In this document: one piece after another, positions 54,331 to 61,336 of the stretch | Numbering within the stretch: the stretch's first letter is position 1 | Layout: each line of letters begins with the position of its first letter | NCBI RefSeq assembly: GCF_030409335.1 | Contig: NZ_JAUFPN010000204.1 | Span: 1-64,000 of the forward strand | Origin: Paeniroseomonas aquatica | Lineage (GTDB): Bacteria; Pseudomonadota; Alphaproteobacteria; Acetobacterales; Acetobacteraceae | Length of the DNA: 64,000 nt | Reading direction: 5' to 3' | Program-made: the position numbers and the translations under genes | The notes under the pieces: generated by a model | Told to the model about the DNA's origin: nothing | What the model saw: only the letters and a program-made list of their open reading frames with translations | Databases searched by the model: none

Positions 54331-54965
54331 TGCCGGGCCTGCCGCTCGGCCTGCATCGCCAGCCGATCCTGCTGGCGGCGGCAGCCGTGGGGGTGGCGGT
54401 CGGGGGCCTCGCCCGGCTTTTCGGCCTGCCCTGGCCGAGCGCGGTGCTGTCTGGCTGGTGCGCCACGGTGCTGGCGCATATCGGCCCGACCTGCGCGCTG
54501 ATGCTGCACGCGACCCCGGAGTCGATCCGCCGCCGCGCCGAGGAGCTGGACGAGGGCGAGGCGGCGGTGCTGGGCGCCACCCTGGCGGCGGCCATCGCCT
54601 CGGTCGGCGCGGTCTTCTGGTACCTTGCCTCGGGCGAGGGGCCGGCGACGCCGCGGCAGGTGGTGCTGGCGCTGGCCACCATCAGCCTCTCCTGGGTCTT
54701 CGTGCACATGCTCTTCGCGGTGCGCTACGCGCATGAATACTGGCAGGCCGGCGGCGGCCTCGACTTCCCCGGCGACGAGCGGCCGGAGTACGGCGAGTTC
54801 CTCTATTTCGCCTTCACCATCGGGATGACCTTCCAGACCTCGGATGTCGCGGTCAGCCGGCGCCTGCTGCGCCAGCTCACGCTGATCCACGCCCTGGTGT
54901 CCTTCCTGTTCAACGCGGTGATCCTGGCGGTCGCGGTGAACCTCGCCGCCAGCCTGGCCGGCTGA
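54330..54965 (+). CDS. DUF1345 membrane protein
   Basis: 211 residues with about five membrane helices. The DUF1345 mark is HMLFAVRYAHEYW followed by EYGEFLYFAFTIGMTFQTSDVAV (positions about 126-172). The function of the family is unknown. It overlaps the dehydratase stop (TGATG) and precedes the glycosyltransferase by 9 bases, so the three are co-transcribed. Confidence 0.9.
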   Translation: MPGLPLGLHRQPILLAAAAVGVAVGGLARLFGLPWPSAVLSGWCATVLAHIGPTCALMLHATPESIRRRAEELDEGEAAVLGATLAAAIASVGAVFWYLASGEGPATPRQVVLALATISLSWVFVHMLFAVRYAHEYWQAGGGLDFPGDERPEYGEFLYFAFTIGMTFQTSDVAVSRRLLRQLTLIHALVSFLFNAVILAVAVNLAASLAG

Positions 54966-54974
54966 GCCGCCGCG

Positions 54975-55946
54975 GTGACGGAACCCGCCGCGCAGCCGGG
55001 CCCCGCCGGCATGCCGCACGCCGGTCGTCCCGATAGGACGGCGGGCGTTTCCTACGTGCTGACGGTGTTCAACAAGCGGCCCTTCCTGCCGCTGGTGCTG
55101 CCCGCCATCCTGGCGGAGCAGCGATCGACCGGCGGCGAGATCATCCTGGTGGACGACGGCTCGGACGACGGCTCCGCCCGGCAGCTCGAGGAATTCGCCG
55201 CCCGCTGCCCGGCGGTGCGGGTGCTGCGCCAGCGCAATGCCGGGGTCGCCAGCGCCAGCAACCTCGGCCTCGCCGCCGCCGGGCAGCCGCTGGTCCGCCT
55301 GCTGGATGCCGATGACGTGCCGGTGCCCGGCAGCACGCGGCGGCTGCAGGCGGCCCTGGAGGCGACGGATGCCGACCTCGCCTATGGCGGGATGCTGCGC
55401 TACCACCTCGGCCAGCCGCTGCCGGCCATGCCGCCGCCGGTGGTGGGGATGGCCTGGGCGCTGGTTCCGCGGGCGCTGCGGGCGGTGCTGACCAACAACG
55501 AGATCGTCCCCAGCACCACGCTGGTCCGCCACCGGGCGCTGGATGCGGTGCTGCCGCTGGTCGAGGACATCCGCACCGCCCAGGACTTCCAGCTCGCCGC
55601 CCGGCTGGCCCAGCGCGGCGCGGTGGTGCGGCTGGGCGGCGCCCCGGTCTGCTGGTTCGCCGCCGCCGCGGGCAACCGGCTCTCGGCCAGCGTCGGCCGG
55701 ATGTATGCCGACACCTGCCGGCTGGTCGGCCGGCACCTCGACGGGCCCTTCGCCTGGCCGGCGGCGGAGGCGCAATTCGCCGCCCGCCGCAACGCCGCCC
55801 GGACCCGCCGCTTCGCCCGCCGCCACCTGCGGCTCGGCTGGCGGCAATGGCTCGACCTGGAGGCGCTGGCCTGGCGCGTCCGGCTGCCGGGGTACCGGCC
55901 CTGCCGCGCCGACCTCGCCTTCCTCGCCGGGATCTACGGCGAGTAG
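54975..55946 (+). CDS. Family 2 glycosyltransferase
   Basis: 323 residues from GTG 54975. A GT-A fold is visible: SYVLTVFNKRPFL, IILVDDGSDDGS for nucleotide-sugar binding and RLLDADDVPVPG holding the DxD metal motif. A basic C-terminal region (RNAARTRRFARRHLRLGWRQW) may meet the membrane. The sugar and acceptor are unknown. It closes the three-gene run. Confidence 0.9.
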   Translation: MTEPAAQPGPAGMPHAGRPDRTAGVSYVLTVFNKRPFLPLVLPAILAEQRSTGGEIILVDDGSDDGSARQLEEFAARCPAVRVLRQRNAGVASASNLGLAAAGQPLVRLLDADDVPVPGSTRRLQAALEATDADLAYGGMLRYHLGQPLPAMPPPVVGMAWALVPRALRAVLTNNEIVPSTTLVRHRALDAVLPLVEDIRTAQDFQLAARLAQRGAVVRLGGAPVCWFAAAAGNRLSASVGRMYADTCRLVGRHLDGPFAWPAAEAQFAARRNAARTRRFARRHLRLGWRQWLDLEALAWRVRLPGYRPCRADLAFLAGIYGE

Positions 55947-55958
55947 CCGGCCGGCCCG

Positions 55959-56165
55959 TCAGCCATGCGCCATCCGGCCGCGCTCGGCCGAGGCCCAGCC
56001 GTGGTTGTGCACCAGCCCGTCGTCGAAGCCGGGCTCCTCCGGATGCGCGCCCATGGCCCGGGCGACCAGCCCGCCCTGGTCCCCGGCGGGGGCGAAGGTG
56101 GTCGGCGCCTGGCGCGCCCAGCCATGCGAATGCACCAGGCCATCGTCGTAGTTGTCGTGCGACAT
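55959..56165 (-). CDS. Small protein with two DDGLVHxHGWA repeats
   Basis: 68 residues, family not recognised. A 12-residue unit occurs twice: YDDGLVHSHGWA at 6-17 and FDDGLVHNHGWA at 47-58. The two copies differ at most third codon positions (GAT/GAC, GGC/GGG, CAT/CAC, GCG/GCC) while the residues are kept, which argues for real coding under selection. His and Asp in each unit could bind metal. AGGAGG lies 7 bases before the ATG. It starts 27 bases after isocitrate lyase on the same strand, so it is probably co-expressed during growth on acetate-type carbon. Confidence 0.8.
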   Translation of the reverse strand: MSHDNYDDGLVHSHGWARQAPTTFAPAGDQGGLVARAMGAHPEEPGFDDGLVHNHGWASAERGRMAHG

Positions 56166-56192
56166 GGAAGCCTCCTGTCTTCGGGTGGGGGT

Positions 56193-57503
56193 TCAGTGTG
56201 CGGCGGCGAATTGCGCCGCCTCGGTGCTGGTCGCCAGCGCGGTGGTGCTGGAATGCCCGCCCGCGGCGGCGGTGGCGATGGCGTCGAAATAGCCGACACC
56301 CACTTCGCGCTGGTGCCGGACGGCGGTGAAGCCCTCGGCCTCGGCGGCGAATTCGGCCTGCTGCAACTCGCTGTAGGCGCCCATGCCGCGCTCGGCATAG
56401 CCGCGGGCCAGCCTGAACATGCTGAGGTTCAGGCTGTGGAAGCCGGCGAGCGTGACGAACTGGAATTTGTAGCCCATGGCGCCCAGCTCGCGCTGGAATT
56501 TCGTCGCCGCCTCGATCCCCATCTTGCGCTGCCAGTTGAAGCTGGGAGAGCAGTTGTAGGCCAGCATCTTGCCGGGGAAGTCGCGGTGGATCGCCTCGGC
56601 GAAGGCCCGGGCATCGTCGAGGTCGGGGTCGGAGGTCTCCCACCACAGCAGGTCGGCATAGGGCGCATAGGCCAGGCTGCGGGCGATGGCGTATTGCTTG
56701 CCGCAGCCGGGGCGGATGCGGTGGAAGCCCTCCGGCGTGCGGTCGTTGCCGATGAAGGGGCGGTCGCGCTCGTCGACGTCGCTGGTGAGGAGCTGCGCCG
56801 ATTCGGCATCCGTCCGGCAGAGCAGCACGGTCGGCACGCCCTCGACGTCGGCGGCGAGGCGGGCGGCGTTCAGGGTGCGGATATGCTGGCTGATCGGCAC
56901 CAGCACCTTGCCGCCGAGATGGCCGCACTTCTTCTCGGAGGCCAGCTGGTCCTCGAAGTGGACGCCGGCGGCGCCGGCATCGATCATCGCCCGCATCAGC
57001 TCATAGGCGTTGAGCGCGCCGCCGAAGCCGGCCTCCGCGTCCGCCACGATCGGCGCCATGTAATGCGTCCGGTCCTGGCCGCCTTCCTGCACCGCGATCT
57101 GGTCGGCCCGGCGCAGCGCGTTGTTAATGCGGCGGACCACCTCGGGGACGCTGTCGACTGGATAGAGCGACTGGTCCGGGTACATGGTGCCGGCGGTATT
57201 GGCATCCGCCGCGACCTGCCAGCCACTGAGGTAGATGGCCTGGAGCCCGGCCTTGACCTGCTGCAGCGCCTGCATGCCGGTCAGCGCGCCGAGCGTCGTC
57301 ACCTGCGGCTCGGTCTTCAGCAGCTGCCACAGCCGCCGGGCGCCGCGGTCGGCCAGGGTATGGGCGACGCGGAAGCTGCCGGCGAGGCGGGCGACATCCT
57401 CGGGCGTGTAGTCCCGGCGGATGCCGTCGAAGCGGCCGGGCTCGGGCCGGTCGCCGCCATGGCTGCCATCGGGGGCGTGAATGGGGGTAGGGGTCGGTCG
57501 CAT
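56193..57503 (-). CDS. aceA: Isocitrate lyase
   Basis: 436 residues. KKCGH at 191-195 is the catalytic Cys motif. Nearby [15 protein letters not shown] and the later NCSPSFNWQ complete the signature. It splits isocitrate into glyoxylate and succinate, the first step of the glyoxylate shunt. No malate synthase is in the window. GGAGGA lies 5 bases before the ATG. It is divergent from the ScfR/RamB-type regulator, with a control region of 138 bases between. Confidence 0.97.
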   Translation of the reverse strand: MRPTPTPIHAPDGSHGGDRPEPGRFDGIRRDYTPEDVARLAGSFRVAHTLADRGARRLWQLLKTEPQVTTLGALTGMQALQQVKAGLQAIYLSGWQVAADANTAGTMYPDQSLYPVDSVPEVVRRINNALRRADQIAVQEGGQDRTHYMAPIVADAEAGFGGALNAYELMRAMIDAGAAGVHFEDQLASEKKCGHLGGKVLVPISQHIRTLNAARLAADVEGVPTVLLCRTDAESAQLLTSDVDERDRPFIGNDRTPEGFHRIRPGCGKQYAIARSLAYAPYADLLWWETSDPDLDDARAFAEAIHRDFPGKMLAYNCSPSFNWQRKMGIEAATKFQRELGAMGYKFQFVTLAGFHSLNLSMFRLARGYAERGMGAYSELQQAEFAAEAEGFTAVRHQREVGVGYFDAIATAAAGGHSSTTALATSTEAAQFAAAH

Positions 57504-57641
57504 CGCAATCCTCCAGGCCTGTCGGCTGGAGTGAAGATTTCACTCGGCTGGGTGTTTTGCATCCGCTTTCCGGCCGAGGCTCTGGCAAACATGTCGATGG
57601 TTTCGCTATGATGCCCTCGATTCAGTAAATGGAGTAAAGTC
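57504..57641. promoter_or_regulatory. aceA-regulator divergent control region
   Basis: 138 bases. AGTGAA-GAT-TTCACT (57530-57544) is a perfect inverted repeat 26 bases from the aceA ATG. TTTGC at 57556-57560 faces GCAAA at 57585-57589; the TTTGCA half resembles the RamB box of Corynebacterium (CTTTGCAAA). TATGAT at 57607-57612 may be the -10 of the regulator gene. AGTAAA occurs twice, 9 bases apart (57624 and 57633), beside the GGAG site of the regulator. These look like binding sites, but which protein uses which is not known. Confidence 0.6.
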
Positions 57642-59042
57642 ATGGCCCGGGCGCTGATCGGCCGGACGGTGCGCCGGCTCCGGCAGGAGAAGGGGCTGGC
57701 GCAGCAGGCGCTGGCCGCCCGCCTCGGCATCTCCGCCAGCTACCTGAACCTGATCGAGCACGACCAGCGCGCCGTCACCGCCACCCTGCTGATCAAGCTG
57801 ACCGAGGCGCTCGAGGTCGACATCGCCGCGCTCTCGGGCCTGCGGGAGAAGGCGTTGGAGACCGGGCTGCGGGAGGTGCTCTCCGACCCGCTGCTCGGCC
57901 TCGACCAGGTGCCGGAGGAGGAGATCGCCACCATCGCCGGCAGCGCGCCGAACGCCGGCCGCGCCATGCTGGCGCTGTACCGCGCCTGGCGGGTGGCGCG
58001 GGAGGACAGTGGCGGCATCGCCCTGCCGACCGGCCGGCGCATCCTGCTGCCGACCGAGGAAGCCCGCGACTTCTTCCACGACCGCGCCAACCACTTCCCT
58101 GTGCTGGAGGCCAAGGCCGAGGCGATCGCCGCCGAGATGCGGGTGATGGCGCCCTCCGAGATGAACCACGCCGTCGCGCAGCGCCTGCGGGACAAGCATG
58201 GGCTGGTGGTCGCCGTCACCGCCCTGGCGCATGCGCTGCGCCGCTACGACCCGGCCGGGCGGCGGCTCGAGCTCTCCGAGGCGCTGCCGCGGGAGAGCCG
58301 CGGCTTCCACCTCGCCTTCCAGCTCATGCTGCTGGAGGCGGGGGAGGCGGTGCAGGCGGCGCTCGGCGGCTTCGAGCCGAGCAGCCCGGAGGCCGCGGCG
58401 CTCATCCGCATCGGGCTGCTGAACTACGCCGCCGGGGCGCTGCTGATGCCCTACCTGCCCTTCGCCACCGCCGCCCGCGACCTGCGGCACGACGTGGAGG
58501 CGATGGCCGCCCGCTTCGGGGTGAGCTTCGAGCAGGCCTGCCACCGGCTGACTACGCTGCAGCGCGACGGCGCCCGCGGCGTGCCCTTCTTCTTCCTGCG
58601 GGTCGACCCCGCCGGCAACGTCGACAAGCGCTTCAGCGCCGCCGGCTTCCCCTTCGCCCGCTTCGGCGGCTCCTGCCCGAAGTGGATCGTCCACCACGGC
58701 TTCGCCACGCCGGGGACGGTGCAGGTGCAGCTGGCACAGCTGCCGGATGGCGGGACCTTCCTCTGCTTCGCCCGCACCGTGCAGGGGGCGCCGACCCGCT
58801 GGGGGGAGCCGGCGGCGGTGCATGTGGTGGCGATGGGCTGCGACCTCAGCCGGGCGCCGGAGGTGATCTATGGCGACGGGCTGGACCTGGAGCGGGCGAT
58901 GGTCGGCATCGGCCTGTCCTGCCGCCTCTGCGACCGGATGGACTGCCGCAGCCGCGCCTTCCCGCCGCTCGAGCACCGGCTCGCGCTGGACCCCATGGTG
59001 ACCAGCGCCTCGCCCTACCAATTCAAGCCGGCGAAACGCTGA
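57642..59042 (+). CDS. ScfR/RamB-type XRE regulator of short-chain fatty-acid metabolism
   Basis: 466 residues. An XRE helix-turn-helix at about 8-62 (KGLAQQALAARLGISASYLNLIE, longer than needed as a motif) is followed by an IrrE/ImmA-like central domain. The C-terminal DUF2083-type region has CRLCDRMDCRSRAFPPL. Members control isocitrate lyase and propionate genes in actinobacteria and alphaproteobacteria. Divergence from aceA supports that role here, probably sensing acyl-CoA or a related metabolite. GGAG sits 7 bases before the ATG. Confidence 0.9.
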   Translation: MARALIGRTVRRLRQEKGLAQQALAARLGISASYLNLIEHDQRAVTATLLIKLTEALEVDIAALSGLREKALETGLREVLSDPLLGLDQVPEEEIATIAGSAPNAGRAMLALYRAWRVAREDSGGIALPTGRRILLPTEEARDFFHDRANHFPVLEAKAEAIAAEMRVMAPSEMNHAVAQRLRDKHGLVVAVTALAHALRRYDPAGRRLELSEALPRESRGFHLAFQLMLLEAGEAVQAALGGFEPSSPEAAALIRIGLLNYAAGALLMPYLPFATAARDLRHDVEAMAARFGVSFEQACHRLTTLQRDGARGVPFFFLRVDPAGNVDKRFSAAGFPFARFGGSCPKWIVHHGFATPGTVQVQLAQLPDGGTFLCFARTVQGAPTRWGEPAAVHVVAMGCDLSRAPEVIYGDGLDLERAMVGIGLSCRLCDRMDCRSRAFPPLEHRLALDPMVTSASPYQFKPAKR

Positions 59043-59244
59043 CCGGCGCCGCAAGGCGCGTGCCAATAACAGTCCCATCGCGATTTATGTCTCCGGCAGT
59101 GCGGATATCACGAACTGGCACTTGACCGCGGGGCGCTGTACCGCGACCTTTGGCGCTCGTCTCAATTCGGCTTCCGTGAAGCCTTGAGGCAGGCCGTGCA
59201 CCGAGGATGGGGCGCGGCTTAAGGAGCACCCGAGAGTTTCCGAC

Positions 59245-59973
59245 ATGGCCAAGAACGAGAGCTGGCGCCCCCGTAAGCCCCGCAAGCGCGGCTTCGACGA
59301 CGATACCCCCGAATTCGGTGGAAGCAGCGGAGGCTGGGCACCCCCCCCGCCGTCCTTCGCGACCGGCGGTCCCCCGATCATCCGATCGCCCTCCGTCTTC
59401 GCCTCCGGGCCGGAGCTGAAGGCGACGGTCAAGTGGTTCAACCCTGAGAAGGGGTTCGGCTTCGTCGAACTCGGCGATGGTTCGGGCGATGCATTCCTGC
59501 ACGTCTCGGTCCTGCAGCGGGTTGGCGCGGATGCCGTGAACCCCGGCGCGGGGCTGCGAATCCGCGTCGGCCCCGGGCAGAAGGGCCAGCAGGTCACCGA
59601 GGTGCTGGAGATCACCAGCCAGGGCGACGCGACGCCCGCGCCGCGCGGCGCCCCGGCCGGCGGCGGCTATGCCGATCGCGGCGGCGACCGTGGCGGCTTC
59701 GGCAGCCCGCGGCCGCCGCGCCCGCCCATGGGCGGTGGCGGCGGCTTCGCGCCGGTGGGTGACGCGGAGGAGATGCGCGGCACCGTGAAGTGGTACAGCG
59801 CGGAGAAGGGCTTCGGCTTCGTCTCCCCGGATGGCGGCGGGCGTGACGTCTTCGTCCATGCCACCGCGCTCGAGCGCAGCGGCCTCACGCCCCTGGCCGA
59901 AGGCCAGGCGGTGAACATGAAGGTCGTGCAGGGCAAGAAGGGTCCGGAAGCGGCGACGCTGACCAAGGACTGA
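59245..59973 (+). CDS. Double cold-shock-domain protein
   Basis: 242 residues. An Arg/Lys-rich and Pro/Gly-rich start (1-55) is followed by cold-shock domain 1 (about 58-125) with KWFNPEKGFGFVE and FLHVS. A Gly/Arg linker comes next, then domain 2 (about 177-242) with KWYSAEKGFGFVS and DVFVHAT. Both RNA-binding motifs are intact. Two-domain forms are typical of alphaproteobacteria and act as RNA chaperones. The leader from 59043 is about 200 bases and may be a regulated 5' region. A strong hairpin follows the gene. Confidence 0.93.
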   Translation: MAKNESWRPRKPRKRGFDDDTPEFGGSSGGWAPPPPSFATGGPPIIRSPSVFASGPELKATVKWFNPEKGFGFVELGDGSGDAFLHVSVLQRVGADAVNPGAGLRIRVGPGQKGQQVTEVLEITSQGDATPAPRGAPAGGGYADRGGDRGGFGSPRPPRPPMGGGGGFAPVGDAEEMRGTVKWYSAEKGFGFVSPDGGGRDVFVHATALERSGLTPLAEGQAVNMKVVQGKKGPEAATLTKD

Positions 59974-59981
59974 GACCCGAA

Positions 59982-60008
59982 CCCCGGGCCGCCGCGTGCG
60001 GCCCGGGG
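59982..60008 (+). terminator. Terminator hairpin after cold-shock gene
   Basis: CCCCGGGCCGC at 59982-59992 and GCGGCCCGGGG at 59998-60008 form a perfect 11-bp stem with a 5-base loop, 9 bases past the stop codon. Confidence 0.7.
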
Positions 60009-60092
60009 CTTCAGCGGCACCGCCGTTGCGCCTGCCCGGATGGTCGGCATATCACTGTGCCGGGGCGTTGAATCGATCCGGGGATCCAAAGA

Positions 60093-60539
60093 ATGCTGTT
60101 GCGGCGCGAGCGGGCGATGACGTCGATCGCCATCATGCTGGACGTGGCCTTCCATGCCGGCCGCACCGAAGCGGTCAGTGCCGCCGATATCGCCGAACGG
60201 CTGGGCCAGGCCCGGCGCGGCATCGAACCCGTATTGCAGGCCCTGTCGCGGGCCGGGCTGCTCGACAGCCTGCGTGGTCCCAAGGGCGGCTACCGGCTCG
60301 GCCGGCCGCCGCGCGACCTGCGCCTGGCCGAGGTGGTCGCCGCCGCTCTGGACGAGGATGCCCCGGCCGAGGTCCAGGCCGGGCGGCTGCAGGCGGTGGT
60401 GGTGGCGCCGCTCTGGGGCGAGATGGAAGCGCTCTGCCGGGAGCACCTGACCCGGCTGACGGTGGCCGACCTGATCAAGCGGGCGGCGGCGGCGGGGGTG
60501 AAGCGCCCGGCGGTGGAGCCGCTGAACTTCGTCATCTGA
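60093..60539 (+). CDS. Rrf2-family transcriptional regulator
   Basis: 148 residues with a winged helix: VSAADIAERLGQARRGIEPVLQAL is the recognition part (about 29-52) and GPKGGYRLGRPP the wing. Only one Cys (about residue 117, in LCREHL) is present, so a three-Cys iron-sulfur cluster as in IscR is not possible. That suggests a redox- or ligand-sensing type such as CymR, or another form. The target genes are unknown. A set of 10-base repeats lies just downstream. Confidence 0.88.
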   Translation: MLLRRERAMTSIAIMLDVAFHAGRTEAVSAADIAERLGQARRGIEPVLQALSRAGLLDSLRGPKGGYRLGRPPRDLRLAEVVAAALDEDAPAEVQAGRLQAVVVAPLWGEMEALCREHLTRLTVADLIKRAAAAGVKRPAVEPLNFVI

Positions 60540-60555
60540 ACGGCGCCCAGGCGTC

Positions 60556-60595
60556 CTCAATTCGGCTCAATTCCGCTAAATTTCCCTCAATTCCG
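60556..60595. repeat. Four 10-base tandem units CTCAATTCSG
   Basis: CTCAATTCGG, CTCAATTCCG, CTAAATTTCC and CTCAATTCCG follow each other without gaps. The period equals one DNA turn, and the array is more A/T-rich than its surroundings. It begins 17 bases after the Rrf2 stop and ends 195 bases before the AhpD-like start. A related CTCAATTCGGCT occurs once in the leader of the cold-shock gene near 59160. Possible phased protein-binding array. Confidence 0.75.
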
Positions 60596-60627
60596 GCCTG
60601 TTTTGCCGACCCAAGCCTTTGACTGCG

Positions 60628-60639
60628 CTCGAATTCGAG
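60628..60639. promoter_or_regulatory. 12-base palindrome CTCGAATTCGAG
   Basis: A perfect palindrome in the same gap, about 150 bases before the AhpD-like gene, 32 bases from the 10-base repeats. TTGACT just upstream could be a -35. Candidate operator for a dimeric regulator such as the adjacent Rrf2 protein. Confidence 0.4.
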
Positions 60640-60789
60640 TGGATCCGGAGGCTCTGCCCCTTGGCGCCGGACACGATCCGGAATTAGGAAAATCATCCTA
60701 GTGTCGCCCCGGTCCGGATGCAAGGTTTTCGGCTTCGCGGCCCGCCAGGGACCGCCATACTGCGGGACGCAACCGAGGAAGCCCCGTCC

Positions 60790-61335
60790 ATGGCCCGTGT
60801 CCGCAGCATCGCTCCGGAGGAACTCCCCGGCGACCTCGCCGCCATCTACCGCGAATTCGCCGGCGATTACGGCCCCTTCGCCAACCAGGTCGCGGTCTTC
60901 GCGCATGTGCCGGCGGCGCTGCGCCACCTGATGCCGATGCTGCTGGAACTGCGGGCCGCGGCGACGCTGCCGAAGCGCTACCTCGAGATCGCCATCGTCG
61001 TCGTCTCCAACCTCAACGCCTGCCACTACTGCGTGGCGCATCACAAGCCCTTCCTGGCGGTGACCGGCCTGTCGGAGGGCGGGATCGACCGGATCATGGA
61101 CTGGCAGGAGCACCCGGAGCTGGATGCGACCGACAAGCTGGTGGTGGAATACGCGATCGCCGCCTGGGAGAATTCCAGCCGCATCCCGGAAGCACTGTTC
61201 CGCCGGCTGCGCGCCGCCTTCACCGAGGCGCAGATCGTGGAATTGACCCTGCGCATCACCCTCTGCGGCTTCTTCAACCGCTTCAACGACGCCATGGGCA
61301 TCGAGGAGGAGGCCGAGGTCCGCGCGGCGGAATAG
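60790..61335 (+). CDS. AhpD-like carboxymuconolactone decarboxylase family protein
   Basis: 181 residues from ATG 60790. The AhpD core is complete: E66, then NACHYCVAHH with C78, C81 and H85. These form a redox pair that handles peroxides or alkylhydroperoxide reductase in AhpD. True muconolactone decarboxylases lack the CxxC pair, so a peroxidase-type role is favoured. It stands alone behind a regulatory-looking gap next to an Rrf2 gene and converges on the molybdenum hydroxylase, one base from its stop. Confidence 0.88.
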   Translation: MARVRSIAPEELPGDLAAIYREFAGDYGPFANQVAVFAHVPAALRHLMPMLLELRAAATLPKRYLEIAIVVVSNLNACHYCVAHHKPFLAVTGLSEGGIDRIMDWQEHPELDATDKLVVEYAIAAWENSSRIPEALFRRLRAAFTEAQIVELTLRITLCGFFNRFNDAMGIEEEAEVRAAE

Positions 61336-61336
61336 A

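Noticed and set aside
60556-60600. CRISPR-like repeats
   Set aside because: The units are only 10 bases, directly adjacent with no spacers, and no cas genes occur in the window.
60790-61335. 4-carboxymuconolactone decarboxylase of the protocatechuate pathway
   Set aside because: The AhpD CxxCxxxH redox core is present and no other protocatechuate genes are nearby.
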